A stretch of 64,000 nt of DNA, from NCBI GenBank assembly GCA_030123565.1, contig CP126122.1, forward strand, positions 1,065,001 through 1,129,000, given 5' to 3'. This DNA comes from Nitrospira sp. (GTDB lineage Bacteria > Nitrospirota > Nitrospiria > Nitrospirales > Nitrospiraceae). How positions within the stretch are numbered: position 1 is the stretch's first letter; every line of letters starts with the position of its first letter. Below the pieces are notes generated by a model. It made no database searches. It had not been told where the DNA came from and saw only the letters and a list, made by a program, of their open reading frames with translations. Shown one piece after another: positions 1 to 8,271 of the stretch. The position numbers were made by a program, and so were the translations under genes.

Positions 1-517
1 GGATTCGTTGAAACGATTGGAAGCGGATGTCCGTGAACTCTCCGACCTCCTGAAGGTCGCACCGGTTGAGTTGGTGGCGCGCACCCGCAAACTGACCGAG
101 CAGTTGAAGGAGAAGGAACGGGAACTGGCGGATGTGAAGTTGAAGATGGCCAGCACGTCGTCGAGTGACGCGCAGGCGCGTGAGATCAATGGTGTGAAGG
201 TCCATGCGCAACGGACGGACGGACTGGACGTCAACGGCATGCGGGCGCTGGCCGACCAGCTGCGCGACAAACTCCGCAGCGGGGTCGTGGCGCTCGGGGC
301 GGCGAACGACGGCAAGGTGTCGTTACTGGTCGTGGTGACCAAGGACCTCATCGGCCGTCTCAAGGCCGGCGACCTTATCAAGGAGATGGCGGCCGAAGTC
401 GGCGGAACCGGCGGCGGGCGTCCAGAGATGGCCCAGGCCGGCGGAAAAAATCCTGAAGGGCTTGGGACCGCGTTGGAAAAGGTTTTTGGGTTGGTCCAGC
501 AGGCCTTGGAGCGGTAA
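1..517 (+). CDS. alaS: Alanine--tRNA ligase, C-terminal part (5' end outside window)
   Basis: This is the last ~170 residues of a gene that begins before the window; the first complete codon in frame is at position 2. The N-terminal part is a charged coiled coil (RKLTEQLKEKERELADVKLK, residues ~25-45). The rest is the DHHA1-like Gly-rich C-terminal domain of AlaRS, with the hallmarks ADQLRDKL, a stretch like SGVVALGA and a Gly-rich GGTGGGRPEMAQAGG segment that in AlaRS precedes the C-terminal helix. The C-Ala domain helps tRNA binding and bridging of the aminoacylation and editing sites. The stop is 4 nt before the ruvX start, so the two are probably cotranscribed, as is common in bacteria. 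A free-standing DHHA1 phosphoesterase is the only alternative and is unlikely with this coiled coil. Confidence 0.9.
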   Translation, partial: DSLKRLEADVRELSDLLKVAPVELVARTRKLTEQLKEKERELADVKLKMASTSSSDAQAREINGVKVHAQRTDGLDVNGMRALADQLRDKLRSGVVALGAANDGKVSLLVVVTKDLIGRLKAGDLIKEMAAEVGGTGGGRPEMAQAGGKNPEGLGTALEKVFGLVQQALER

Positions 518-521
518 ACTG

Positions 522-1124
522 ATGAAGGGCCAACGGATTCTCGCCATCGACCATGGCTCCAAGCGGATCGGGTTCGCCCTGAGCGATGAACTCGGGTGGA
601 CGGCCCAACCGCTGGAGACGTTTCACCGGCGGAATCAGGATGCGGACATCCGGCATATTCAGGAGTTGGTCCGGCAGCATGAGGTCGGGCGGGTCGTCGT
701 CGGGATGCCGCTGCGGCTGGATGGAGAAGTCGGTCCTGCGGCCAAAGTCGTCGAGGCCTTCGTTCAGCTGCTGGAGCCGGCCCTGTCTATTCCGGTGGTC
801 ACCTGGGACGAACGGATGACGACGAGGTCGGCGGAAGATGTGCTGATTGCCGCCGATGTCAGCCGCCGAAAACGCAAGGGCATCGTCGATCGCGTCGCGG
901 CGGCGATTCTGTTACAAAGTTATCTGGCGAGTTTGGAGGAGCCGTCCACTGTTTCTCCCGAGGGCGGGCTGAACGAGTTCGAGGTCCCCGAGTCCCTGCC
1001 GGTTCATCACGAACGAGTCGATGATGCAGAAGAGATCGATCATAGGGCTGATCCTGGCGGCGGTGATGCTTGCGGGCATCGCCGGCTATCAGGTGCTGCG
1101 CTGGGCTCAAAGTCCCGTCGCTAG
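522..1124 (+). CDS. ruvX: Putative pre-16S rRNA nuclease RuvX/YqgF
   Basis: YqgF/RuvX family proteins have an RNase H-like fold and act in maturation of the 16S rRNA 5' end. The N-terminus reads ILAIDHGSKRIGFALSDE, the family's first catalytic Asp motif, followed by VVVGMPLRLDGEVG and VVTWDERMTT with the second acidic cluster, and a C-terminal RKRKGIVDRVAAAILLQSYL with the last Asp. The ATG at 522 is chosen because the conserved motif starts five residues in; an upstream in-frame ATG at 462 lies inside alaS. The recognisable family domain ends near residue 145. The reading frame then runs on for about 55 more residues and overlaps mltG by 104 bp, which is unusual. That tail has no family match I can see and may be an accidental extension. 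Confidence 0.92.
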   Translation: MKGQRILAIDHGSKRIGFALSDELGWTAQPLETFHRRNQDADIRHIQELVRQHEVGRVVVGMPLRLDGEVGPAAKVVEAFVQLLEPALSIPVVTWDERMTTRSAEDVLIAADVSRRKRKGIVDRVAAAILLQSYLASLEEPSTVSPEGGLNEFEVPESLPVHHERVDDAEEIDHRADPGGGDACGHRRLSGAALGSKSRR

Positions 1125-2073
1125 CGGGCAACCCAAACCTCCCTCCCATATTGTCCTCATCCCTGAAGGCAGCACCTTCCAGCAGGTGGCGACTATTTTG
1201 AAGCGCGAGCATCTGATCCGCAGTTCTTTCGCATTCTCGTTGCTCGGCAGGACGCGTGACATCGATCGAAAGATCCAGCCCGGTGAATATGAGTTGGATG
1301 CCGGCATGGCGTCGAAGGAGATTTTGATCAAGCTGTTGGCCGGCCGTGTGGTGCTGCATCCGGTGACGATCCCGGAGGGCTACACGATGGCCCAGATCGC
1401 CGAGGTGTTGGCGGCGGAGAATATCACGGACGTGAAGGAATTTACGAAGCTGGTTCGCGACCGCTCCTTCATCACGACCCTCGGCGTCGAAGCGGATTCG
1501 TTGGAGGGCTATCTCTTTCCGGAAACCTATTCCTTCGCCCGGGGAACGAAGGCGAAGGATGTCATCAAGACCATGGTGGACGGACTCTACCATGTGTGGG
1601 GGGCCGACCTGCAGGAGCAGGCGGCCCGCCTGAAATTGTCCCTGCACCAGGTGTTGACGCTGGCCTCGGTGATCGAAAAGGAAACGGGGGTCAAGGACGA
1701 GCGCGAACTGATCGCCGCGGTTTTTCACAACCGCTTACGGAAAAAGATTCCGCTGCAGAGCGATCCGACCGTGATTTACGGCTTGCCCGCCTTCGATGGA
1801 AACATCCATAAGCGCGATCTTTCCAGTCTGAGTCCCTACAATACCTATCGAGTGCAGGGTCTCCCGCCGGGACCGATCGCCAGTCCCGGAGCCCACTCGC
1901 TTCGCGCGGCGCTGTTTCCCGCCCAGGCCCCCTACCTCTATTTCGTCTCGCGCAACGACGGGACCCATCACTTCTCCTCCACCCTGGCCGAGCACAATGA
2001 AGCGGTGGAGAAATATCAGAAGCAGCCGTTTCGTAAGCGCCCCAGAGCCCGTCTCATGGCTCGCGGCGCGTAA
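1021..2073 (+). CDS. mltG: Endolytic transglycosylase MltG (YceG family)
   Basis: MltG cleaves nascent peptidoglycan strands and is thought to set glycan chain length; it sits in the inner membrane facing the periplasm. The protein (350 aa) has an N-terminal membrane anchor (SIIGLILAAVMLAGIAGYQVL). A LysM-like segment (IPEGSTFQQVATILKREHLI) follows, then the YceG domain with PEGYTMAQIAEVL, LEGYLFPETYSF, the catalytic-Glu motif ASVIEKETG and the conserved SDPTVIYGL and YNTYRVQGLPPGPI blocks. The start has two adjacent ATG codons (1021, 1024) and lies inside the 3' end of the ruvX frame, suggesting translational coupling. The length is normal for the family. Confidence 0.95.
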   Translation: MMQKRSIIGLILAAVMLAGIAGYQVLRWAQSPVASGQPKPPSHIVLIPEGSTFQQVATILKREHLIRSSFAFSLLGRTRDIDRKIQPGEYELDAGMASKEILIKLLAGRVVLHPVTIPEGYTMAQIAEVLAAENITDVKEFTKLVRDRSFITTLGVEADSLEGYLFPETYSFARGTKAKDVIKTMVDGLYHVWGADLQEQAARLKLSLHQVLTLASVIEKETGVKDERELIAAVFHNRLRKKIPLQSDPTVIYGLPAFDGNIHKRDLSSLSPYNTYRVQGLPPGPIASPGAHSLRAALFPAQAPYLYFVSRNDGTHHFSSTLAEHNEAVEKYQKQPFRKRPRARLMARGA

Positions 2074-2146
2074 CAATTTTCCAGCCCGTCACAGACGAAA
2101 GTCACTCACCGGACGCGTCATCTTTTAGCCTGAAAGGGACCTTCGT

Positions 2147-2830
2147 ATGGGTGTTCAGCCGTGGAATGAGACCCTCCCTCGTTACCTCGATCACACCGTT
2201 CTGCGTCCGGATGCCACCAAGGCCGATGTGTTGCGACTCTGCGCAGAGGCCAAGGAGCAGGGGTTCGTCGTCATCTTTGTTCCGCCCTGTTATGTGGATG
2301 AGGCGGTCGCAGCCGTTGCCGCGACGGAGGTGCAGGTCGGGATTCCAATCGGCTTTCCCCTCGGCGGGCACTCGACCCACACGAAGGTGACGGAAGCCAT
2401 CGAGGCGGTCGCGCGCGGCGTCAGGGTGCTGGACATGGTCATCAACATCAGCCGGTTGAAGTCCGGCGACTACGACCTGGTGAGAAACGATATGGCCGCC
2501 GTCGTCCAGGCGACAGCGGGAGTGAACCATAAGGTGATTCTGGAAACCTGCCTGTTGACGCGCGAGGAAAAAGTGACGGCCTGCCGTTTGGCGGTCGAAG
2601 CGGGCATGGACTATGTGAAGACCTCGACGGGATTTTCGCAAGCCGGGGCGACGGTGGAAGACGTTCTCCTGATGAAAGAGGCGGTCGCAGGTCGGGCGAA
2701 GGTGAAGGCGTCGGGCGGCATCAGGGATTGGAAGACCGCGCGAGAGTTGCTGGAGGCCGGCGCGGACCGGATCGGCACCAGCGCCAGCCTGAACATCGTG
2801 AGCGAGTGGCGTGCGCGGCGCGTTCCGTGA
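2147..2830 (+). CDS. deoC: Deoxyribose-phosphate aldolase
   Basis: DeoC is a class I aldolase that splits 2-deoxyribose 5-phosphate into acetaldehyde and glyceraldehyde 3-phosphate in nucleoside catabolism. The 227-residue protein shows the TIM-barrel signatures in order: YLDHTVLRPDATK near the N-terminus, VGIPIGFPLGGH, the catalytic Asp in LDMVINI, the Schiff-base Lys in YVKTSTGF and the second Lys in VKASGGIRD. The length is standard. An AAGGGACCTTC ribosome-binding region precedes the ATG. A phosphopentomutase follows 97 bp downstream; DeoB and DeoC act consecutively, turning deoxyribose 1-phosphate into the aldolase substrate. Confidence 0.96.
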   Translation: MGVQPWNETLPRYLDHTVLRPDATKADVLRLCAEAKEQGFVVIFVPPCYVDEAVAAVAATEVQVGIPIGFPLGGHSTHTKVTEAIEAVARGVRVLDMVINISRLKSGDYDLVRNDMAAVVQATAGVNHKVILETCLLTREEKVTACRLAVEAGMDYVKTSTGFSQAGATVEDVLLMKEAVAGRAKVKASGGIRDWKTARELLEAGADRIGTSASLNIVSEWRARRVP

Positions 2831-2893
2831 TCTGTGCGCCATGGGTGGCGCATCCCTCGGTGATGCTGCTCGGAGCAGACCAGCGTGAAAGTC

Positions 2894-2921
2894 TTGCTCG
2901 TCCATACGGATTTGATATAGT
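2894..2921 (+). promoter_or_regulatory. deoB: Candidate sigma70 promoter just ahead of deoB
   Basis: TTGCTC (2894-2899), a 16-bp spacer and TATAGT (2916-2921) fit a housekeeping promoter. The -10 hexamer ends only 6 bases before the ATG at 2928, so transcription would start at or near the start codon, and no Shine-Dalgarno sequence lies in between. Confidence 0.5.
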
Positions 2922-2927
2922 GCGACC

Positions 2928-4082
2928 ATGATCACTCGCATCGTGTTACTGGTCTTGGATGGGTTGGGGATCGGCGCGTTGCCCGACGCGGAATCCTACG
3001 GCGACGGCGGTTGCAACACGCTCCAGCGGTTGGCGGCCATTTCCAAAGGACTTGCCCTGCCGAATCTCGAACAGCTCGGCCTCGGACACTTGGGACAATT
3101 TCAAGGCATCCGACCGATGGTTCAGCCGGAGGGCTGTTTCGGCAGACTCGGGTTTGCCACCAAGGGGAAAAACTCTCTCTCCGGACATTGGGAACTGGCC
3201 GGGTACCTGATCGAAGAGGACGTGCGTCCCTGCGAGACCTTTACGGATGAATTACAAACGGCGCTGGAAGTCTCATTGGGCCAGAAGACCCTGGGCAACT
3301 GCCGGGCGGTGAGCCTTGAGCCGATCGATGGATTCGGCGGACAGCACCAAAAATCAGGAGCGCCGATCGCCTGGATCGACAGGACCGGCACCATTTTTCT
3401 GGCGGCTCATGAGCAGGTGGTTCCGCCGGAGGAACTCTATCGCTTGGCGCGCGAAGCCAGGAAGGTGCTCAAGCAGCAACTTTCCATTGTGCGGGTGGTG
3501 GCCTGTCCGTTCGTCGGGCGGCAGGGAACATGGACAGTGACGGGACGGCGGCGTGATTTTGCGGTGGAGCCACCGGGCCTCACGCTGCTCGATCACTTGA
3601 GCAGGGCCAGCCAGCTTGTGATGGGGATCGGCAAGGTCGGTGATCTGTTCAGCGGGCGTGGAGTCACGAGGTCCGTGACGTTGTTTCAGCCGGAAGCGGT
3701 GATGGATGAAGTCGTGGGACTGTTCAGCAAGGTACCTCGTGGATTGATCTATGCCAACCTCCCGGTCATCGGCTCCGATCTGCAGACGACGGTGTCGGCC
3801 CTGCAACAATTCGATCGCCGGCTCCGCGACCTTCAGGAATGTCTCAAGATCGGCGATGTCCTGATCGTCACCGGCGACCATGGTTTCGACTGCGCACGCC
3901 CTACGCCGGGCCATTCGCGGGAGTATGTCCCCTGCCTCGTGACCGGACCTCGACTTGCGCGCGGGGTGAATCTGGGGACCAGACAGACGGCGGCGGATCT
4001 GGGCCAAACGATCGGAGAGGCGCTGGGGGCGACCAGGTTGCCCTGGGGAGACAGTTTCCTCGATGCACTGCATTCTCGGTAG
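2928..4082 (+). CDS. deoB: Phosphopentomutase
   Basis: This metalloenzyme of the alkaline phosphatase superfamily interconverts (deoxy)ribose 1- and 5-phosphate. The N-terminus has the metal-binding Asp of VLLVLDGLGIGALPDA and the following GDGGCNTLQRL. The C-terminal metal site is VTGDHGFDCA followed by PTPGHSREYVPCLVTGP. Length (384 aa) is right for DeoB. In well-studied enzymes the phosphorylated residue is Thr in a TGHWE motif; here the motif reads SLSGHWELAG, so Ser takes that place. The D-F-D-C-A-R stretch also departs from the usual DHG-D-P form. It is probably still a phosphopentomutase given deoC next door, but it belongs to a divergent branch. Confidence 0.85.
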   Translation: MITRIVLLVLDGLGIGALPDAESYGDGGCNTLQRLAAISKGLALPNLEQLGLGHLGQFQGIRPMVQPEGCFGRLGFATKGKNSLSGHWELAGYLIEEDVRPCETFTDELQTALEVSLGQKTLGNCRAVSLEPIDGFGGQHQKSGAPIAWIDRTGTIFLAAHEQVVPPEELYRLAREARKVLKQQLSIVRVVACPFVGRQGTWTVTGRRRDFAVEPPGLTLLDHLSRASQLVMGIGKVGDLFSGRGVTRSVTLFQPEAVMDEVVGLFSKVPRGLIYANLPVIGSDLQTTVSALQQFDRRLRDLQECLKIGDVLIVTGDHGFDCARPTPGHSREYVPCLVTGPRLARGVNLGTRQTAADLGQTIGEALGATRLPWGDSFLDALHSR

Positions 4083-4105
4083 AGACTTTCGGGTGAGGAC
4101 CGATT

Positions 4106-4570
4106 GTGTCGATTGACGCCAGATTGAAGGCTCTCGGCATCGAATTGCCGCCTCCGCCCAAACCGGTCGCCAGTTATGTGCCGGCGGTTCTCGCCGGCGA
4201 TCTCCTTTTTCTCAGCGGAATCTTGCCGTTTCGTGACGGCCAGGTCGTCATCACGGGGAAGCTGGGCCAAGAGGTGACGGTGGAACGAGGAGCCGAGGCG
4301 GCCAGGCTGGCGCTGTTGAACGCGCTGGCGGTGGTGAAGCAGGAATTGGGGTCGCTGGACCGCGTGCGGCGGATCGTGCGTGTGGTCGGTCATGTCGCAT
4401 CCGCTGCCGGATTCGCGCAGCAACCAGCGGTCATCAACGGGGCATCAGATCTGTTGGTACAGCTGTTCGGCGAGGCCGGCCGCCACGCCAGGGTGGCGCT
4501 CGGGGCGGCGGAACTGCCCCTGCATGCGGCGATCGAACTTGAATTGTTGGTCCAGGTGAACCAGTCATAG
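4106..4570 (+). CDS. RidA/YjgF-family protein lacking the imine-deaminase Arg
   Basis: The 154-residue protein has the chorismate-mutase-like RidA fold: LLFLSGILPFRDGQVV near residue 30, the EAARLALLNALAVVKQELGSLDRV helix region and the C-terminal VALGAAELPLHAAIELELL. In the RidA subfamily the residue that binds the substrate carboxylate is Arg in VARLPKD; the matching position here reads AAELP, so Glu replaces it. It therefore belongs with the YjgF groups without proven 2-aminoacrylate deaminase activity. The GTG at 4106 is the best start and lies 23 bp after deoB, so the gene may be read with it. The exact function is unknown. Confidence 0.85.
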   Translation: MSIDARLKALGIELPPPPKPVASYVPAVLAGDLLFLSGILPFRDGQVVITGKLGQEVTVERGAEAARLALLNALAVVKQELGSLDRVRRIVRVVGHVASAAGFAQQPAVINGASDLLVQLFGEAGRHARVALGAAELPLHAAIELELLVQVNQS

Positions 4571-4609
4571 ATCGGCTTCGTCCGTGTCTCTCTCCTCCGT
4601 CTGCTTGCC

Positions 4610-4639
4610 TTGACATCAAAAAAATCCGCTTGTTATAGT
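4610..4639 (+). promoter_or_regulatory. Sigma70-type promoter for the IPT/Ycf48 gene pair
   Basis: A perfect TTGACA (4610-4615), an 18-bp spacer and TATAGT (4634-4639) are followed by ~180 bp of apparently untranslated leader before the ATG at 4820. This is one of the best -35/-10 matches in the window. Confidence 0.7.
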
Positions 4640-4819
4640 CCGTATGTCCCTTTGCTTGACGCTGCACCCCCATCGGCCGTTTCGCCTCAGTTGCGTGGGG
4701 TTTCTGTGCCACGTGCGGGGCGCTTGTCTGAAAGCTACTCATCCAGGTACGTTCAGGTTCTCATGTTCAGGCTTTTTTGTCTGCTTCACTCGCTGGTTGT
4801 CGGTAGGGAGTACCATCCC

Positions 4820-6499
4820 ATGAAATCCATCATACGTGTCATCATCGGTGCCTTTCTGTTGGCGGGGTCTTTTCATTCTGGTGATGCAGGAGCGGAGGCG
4901 CCGGCCCTTCAGCCCGATGCCGCAGTACCGGGAGCCACCCTCTCGATCACCGGAAAGGGGTTCGGCCCATTCAAGTCGACGCGCTTCAACCAAGTGACGT
5001 TCCAGGGAACGCCGGCCCTCATTCAACGTTGGGAGCCGGACATCATCGAAGTGAGGGTGCCGTTCCAGGCGAGCAATGGACCGGTCGAGGTCATCATCGG
5101 CAAGAAGCATCTGAAGGCAGGACAATTCACGCGGTTACAACCCACGATTCACTCCCTGACGCCGGCCGAGGCGGAACCGGGGACGATTTTGGAAATCGCC
5201 GGTGAACATTTCGGCCACACGGCCGGGCCCCGCGACCCGAACACGATTTTCGGCGTCAACAGCGTCATGGTCGGCGACGTGACCGTGCGCGTGCGCAAGT
5301 GGCGCGATGATAAAATCGAGGTCGAATTGCCGGCCAATGTCCAGACCGGTGATGTCGTGGTCAAAATGGCCTCGTCCGACCCCCTCGCCGACGGCTCCTG
5401 CTGTGCGCCGGTTCAACATGTGGTGAGCAATGCGATGCCGGTGCGGGTCCTTGCCTCGGTGCGTGTCGATCCGGTGAGTGGTCCGGTAGGAACCAAGGTG
5501 GTGCTCTTCGGCAAGGGATTCGGCGCGACGAGAAATCCTGAGGATGGGGTGTCGTTCGGCGGTCATCCGGCGACCATCTCGCAGTGGACCGATACGGCGA
5601 TCGTGGTGCACGTGCCCTTGGATGCGCAAAGCGGCCCGGTCGTGATGAAACGCAACGGTCAGGAGCGGACCGTCGGAACCTATACCGTGCAGACGCCTCG
5701 GGCGACCGGTCTCACTCCCTCGCAGGCCCCGATCGGGACCTTGCTGAAGATTACCGGGGAAAATTTCGGGTTTTATTCGGAGGCCGGCTCGACTCCTTAT
5801 AATTATCTCGATTTTGCAAAAAGTGAAAACACCGTCGAGATCGGCGGCGTGCCGGCCATCGTCTATCGGTGGGGCAACGACCGGATCGATGTCTGGGTGC
5901 CCTACAGTGTGAAAAGCGGACCGGTAGTGGTGAAACGCGCCGCCAATACCCCGAAGCCGGACGGCACCTGTTGCACCGACAAGAAGGTCGTGGAGACCGA
6001 GGTCGGGATGTTTACCCTGATCACCCCGAAGATCGATTCCTATAGTCCGACTTCCGGCGGGCTGGACGATGTGGTCACGATCACGGGGAGCGGGTTCGGC
6101 GCGTTTCTCAAGACTGCGGAGCCGAGCAAGGTGGGCATCACCGACAACGTCTATGCCAGGACCGCCCCCGAGTTGGGGGAGAACGTGTCGCGCACCGAGG
6201 TGTTGTTCAACGGAGTGGGGGCGATCGTGTTGTCCTGGACCGATAGTGAAATCAAGGTCCGCATCCCTCGCCGCAATGTGTTCGGTGCCGGCAAGCCGGG
6301 CGAGTTCAATCCCGATCTTTCGTCGGGGCCGCTGGTGGTCCGCCGTGGATCGTGGGATTTGTTGCCGGACGGGTCCTGTTGCACGGTGAAGAAGTGGCTG
6401 ACGCTGGAAGCCGGTCCCTTTACGATCGAGTCCAAGGGACTGCCCGATGCGAGTTATTGGCGCAATCCCGCGACTGAACACACTCACCACCAACAATGA
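4820..6499 (+). CDS. Secreted IPT/TIG-repeat protein with paired cysteines
   Basis: The 559-residue protein begins with a signal peptide (MKSIIRVIIGAFLLAGSF...GAEA). It is then built of about five IPT/TIG immunoglobulin-like repeats, each opening with a pattern like P..G..GT.L.I.G.GFG (for example VPGATLSITGKGFG, EPGTILEIAGEHFG, PVGTKVVLFGKGFG, PIGTLLKITGENFG, GLDDVVTITGSGFG). Each repeat ends with a W...I.V.VP strand. Three insertions share the pattern PDG[ST]CC followed by a basic residue, which could form vicinal disulfides or bind metal. The start at 4820 has GTAGGGAG upstream; an earlier in-frame start at 4610 would place the signal peptide internally and is rejected. The stop overlaps the next start by 4 nt. 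It is probably a cell-surface or periplasmic binding/scaffold protein. Confidence 0.8.
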   Translation: MKSIIRVIIGAFLLAGSFHSGDAGAEAPALQPDAAVPGATLSITGKGFGPFKSTRFNQVTFQGTPALIQRWEPDIIEVRVPFQASNGPVEVIIGKKHLKAGQFTRLQPTIHSLTPAEAEPGTILEIAGEHFGHTAGPRDPNTIFGVNSVMVGDVTVRVRKWRDDKIEVELPANVQTGDVVVKMASSDPLADGSCCAPVQHVVSNAMPVRVLASVRVDPVSGPVGTKVVLFGKGFGATRNPEDGVSFGGHPATISQWTDTAIVVHVPLDAQSGPVVMKRNGQERTVGTYTVQTPRATGLTPSQAPIGTLLKITGENFGFYSEAGSTPYNYLDFAKSENTVEIGGVPAIVYRWGNDRIDVWVPYSVKSGPVVVKRAANTPKPDGTCCTDKKVVETEVGMFTLITPKIDSYSPTSGGLDDVVTITGSGFGAFLKTAEPSKVGITDNVYARTAPELGENVSRTEVLFNGVGAIVLSWTDSEIKVRIPRRNVFGAGKPGEFNPDLSSGPLVVRRGSWDLLPDGSCCTVKKWLTLEAGPFTIESKGLPDASYWRNPATEHTHHQQ

Positions 6500-7476
6500 G
6501 GCGTATGACGTTGCGCACCATCACGATGGCCTTCTGTCTGTTCGCGGCCCTGCTGCTCGGTACGGTTCCGGCTGCTGCTTCGGATGCGCCTGTCGTCGTG
6601 GCCATGCAGAAGAGCGGTTCCGAGGCCACTCTGCTGGGCATGTTCTTCCATGATGCTCAACTCGGCTGGGCGGTGGGCTCAGGCGGGACGATTCTCAAGA
6701 CGACCGACGGCGGCCGCAAATGGAAGAAGGTGTCCAGCGGAACCACGGCGTTGCTGACCGCCGTCTATTTCCTTGACGCCCGACGCGGTTGGGTCGTGGG
6801 TGCCAACGGAACGATGCGGGTGAGCCGGGACGGGGGAGAGACCTGGATCCCCAGGGTGCTGCCCACGCAGGCTCCATTGTACGGTATCACGTTCGTGTCG
6901 CCTCTGAAGGGCTGGCTGGTCGGTGGAAACGGTACCATTCTTCAAACGACGGACGGCGGGGAGAATTGGACGGACCAGACCAGCGGCACGAATGCGGCGC
7001 TCCATGCCATCGCCTTGACGAGCGAACAGCAGGGGACCGTCGTCGGTGCATTGGGAACGATTTTGACGACGTCGGACGGCGGCCGGACCTGGTCGCTGCA
7101 AGCCAGCCAGAGCAGTGCGACCTTCTTCGATGTCGCCTTTGCGGATGAGGCCAACGGCTGGGCTGTCGGCAATGCCGGCGCCTTGTTTCAAACCACCGAC
7201 GGCGGAGCCAATTGGATCGATCGCACGTTGCCCTGCGGTCGGACCTGCCACAAACTCACGGACCTGATCCGCGTGCGCTTCACCGATGCGCAACGGGGCT
7301 GGATCGTGGGAGAGCGCGGCCAGATTCTGCGCACCAACGATGCGGGGTTCAATTGGGTTGAAGAAACCAGCCCGGTGAAGGGTTCCCTCATGGCCCTCAG
7401 TTTTCCGCGCGCGACCGCCGGATGGGCGGCAGGCGAGGGCGGAACCATCATTTCCATCAGCCAGGGCCGCCGCTAA
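6496..7476 (+). CDS. Secreted Ycf48/HCF136-like beta-propeller protein
   Basis: The 326-residue protein has a signal peptide (LRTITMAFCLFAALLLGTVPAAA). Six or seven repeats follow, each of the form GWAVG..G.I..T.DGG..W, typical of the Ycf48/Hcf136 and BNR-like propeller family. Repeat examples are LGWAVGSGGTILKTTDGGRKW, RGWVVGANGTMRVSRDGGETW and NGWAVGNAGALFQTTDGGANW. In phototrophs the family assists photosystem II assembly. In a non-phototroph it is simply a secreted propeller, possibly binding partners or sugars. Its ATG overlaps the IPT gene's stop (ATGA), so the two are translationally coupled and probably work in the same extracytoplasmic complex. Confidence 0.82.
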   Translation: MRRMTLRTITMAFCLFAALLLGTVPAAASDAPVVVAMQKSGSEATLLGMFFHDAQLGWAVGSGGTILKTTDGGRKWKKVSSGTTALLTAVYFLDARRGWVVGANGTMRVSRDGGETWIPRVLPTQAPLYGITFVSPLKGWLVGGNGTILQTTDGGENWTDQTSGTNAALHAIALTSEQQGTVVGALGTILTTSDGGRTWSLQASQSSATFFDVAFADEANGWAVGNAGALFQTTDGGANWIDRTLPCGRTCHKLTDLIRVRFTDAQRGWIVGERGQILRTNDAGFNWVEETSPVKGSLMALSFPRATAGWAAGEGGTIISISQGRR

Positions 7477-7498
7477 CCTCCTCGGTTCGGCTGCTCTG

Positions 7499-8236
7499 TT
7501 ATCCCAATCGTCCCAACCGACTCTGGACAATACCGACAGCAGTGACGGCGGCGGTTTCCGCACGAAGGATGTGTGCGCCGAGGCTGACCTGCTGACAGCC
7601 CTGTGCGAGTGCCTGCGAGAGTTCTTCCTCGGCCCAGCCCCCTTCAGGGCCTATGATCAAGGCCAGGCTCTCCGTGGGCTGGGTGGGCAACGGCACCTTC
7701 GATAGACCGATCGCCTCCCGGCGTTCCGCCAAGATCAGCGCACAGGTGGCAGGTAAAGCCGTAAAGAAACGTCGTGAGTCCAGCGGTTCTAGGACAAGCG
7801 GGGGTTGCCACTGTTCAGACTGTTGCGCCGCTTCCGTGGCGATACGTTGCCAGCGAGACAACTGGGCTGCAAGCCGGCCTGCCTGCGGTCGCACGACGCC
7901 GTGTTGGGAGACGAGGGGAAGGACCGTCCGCACGCCCAACTCGCTGGCCTTCTGCAGTACCCAATCCATGTGGTCACCCTTGAGCAGGGCTTGGACGAGC
8001 AGCAAGGACGGGCCGGTCTCGGCCGGACCCTCCCGTCGTTCCAGGATTCGGACCGTCAACCCCTGTCGGGCCAGCTGCGACACCTGGACATGGTACCGTC
8101 GCCTCTGTTCATCGGTGAGCCACAGAGACTCTCCCGGTTTGACGCGCAGACTAGCCTGCAGATGGTGGCAGAGGTCGCCGGTGAGGGTGATCTCGCTTCC
8201 GTGAACGTCGGATGAGGGGATGAAAAAGGCCGGCAT
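7499..8236 (-). CDS. rsmE: 16S rRNA (uracil-1498-N3)-methyltransferase RsmE
   Basis: This SPOUT-class enzyme methylates U1498 of 16S rRNA. The 245-residue protein has the N-terminal PUA-like region (HGSEITLTGDLCHHLQASLRVKPG), then the knotted methyltransferase domain with DWVLQKASELGV, LIIGPEGGWAEEEL and LGAHILRAETAAVTAVG, the three hallmark blocks of RsmE. It is the last gene of the minus-strand grpE-dnaK-dnaJ series, 35 bp after dnaJ. RsmE next to dnaJ or prmA is a frequent arrangement. It converges with the Ycf48-like gene with 22 bp between stops. Confidence 0.95.
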   Translation of the reverse strand: MPAFFIPSSDVHGSEITLTGDLCHHLQASLRVKPGESLWLTDEQRRRYHVQVSQLARQGLTVRILERREGPAETGPSLLLVQALLKGDHMDWVLQKASELGVRTVLPLVSQHGVVRPQAGRLAAQLSRWQRIATEAAQQSEQWQPPLVLEPLDSRRFFTALPATCALILAERREAIGLSKVPLPTQPTESLALIIGPEGGWAEEELSQALAQGCQQVSLGAHILRAETAAVTAVGIVQSRLGRLG

Positions 8237-8271
8237 GGTAATCTGCCGCCCTGGAGGGCGATGTGCGCGAC

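Noticed and set aside
5135..6496. 453-aa minus-strand ORF opposite the IPT gene
   Set aside because: The plus frame has a signal peptide and five IPT repeats; the minus frame has no motif.
6496..7476. Photosystem II assembly factor
   Set aside because: The Ycf48-like family also occurs in non-phototrophs and no photosynthesis genes are present.
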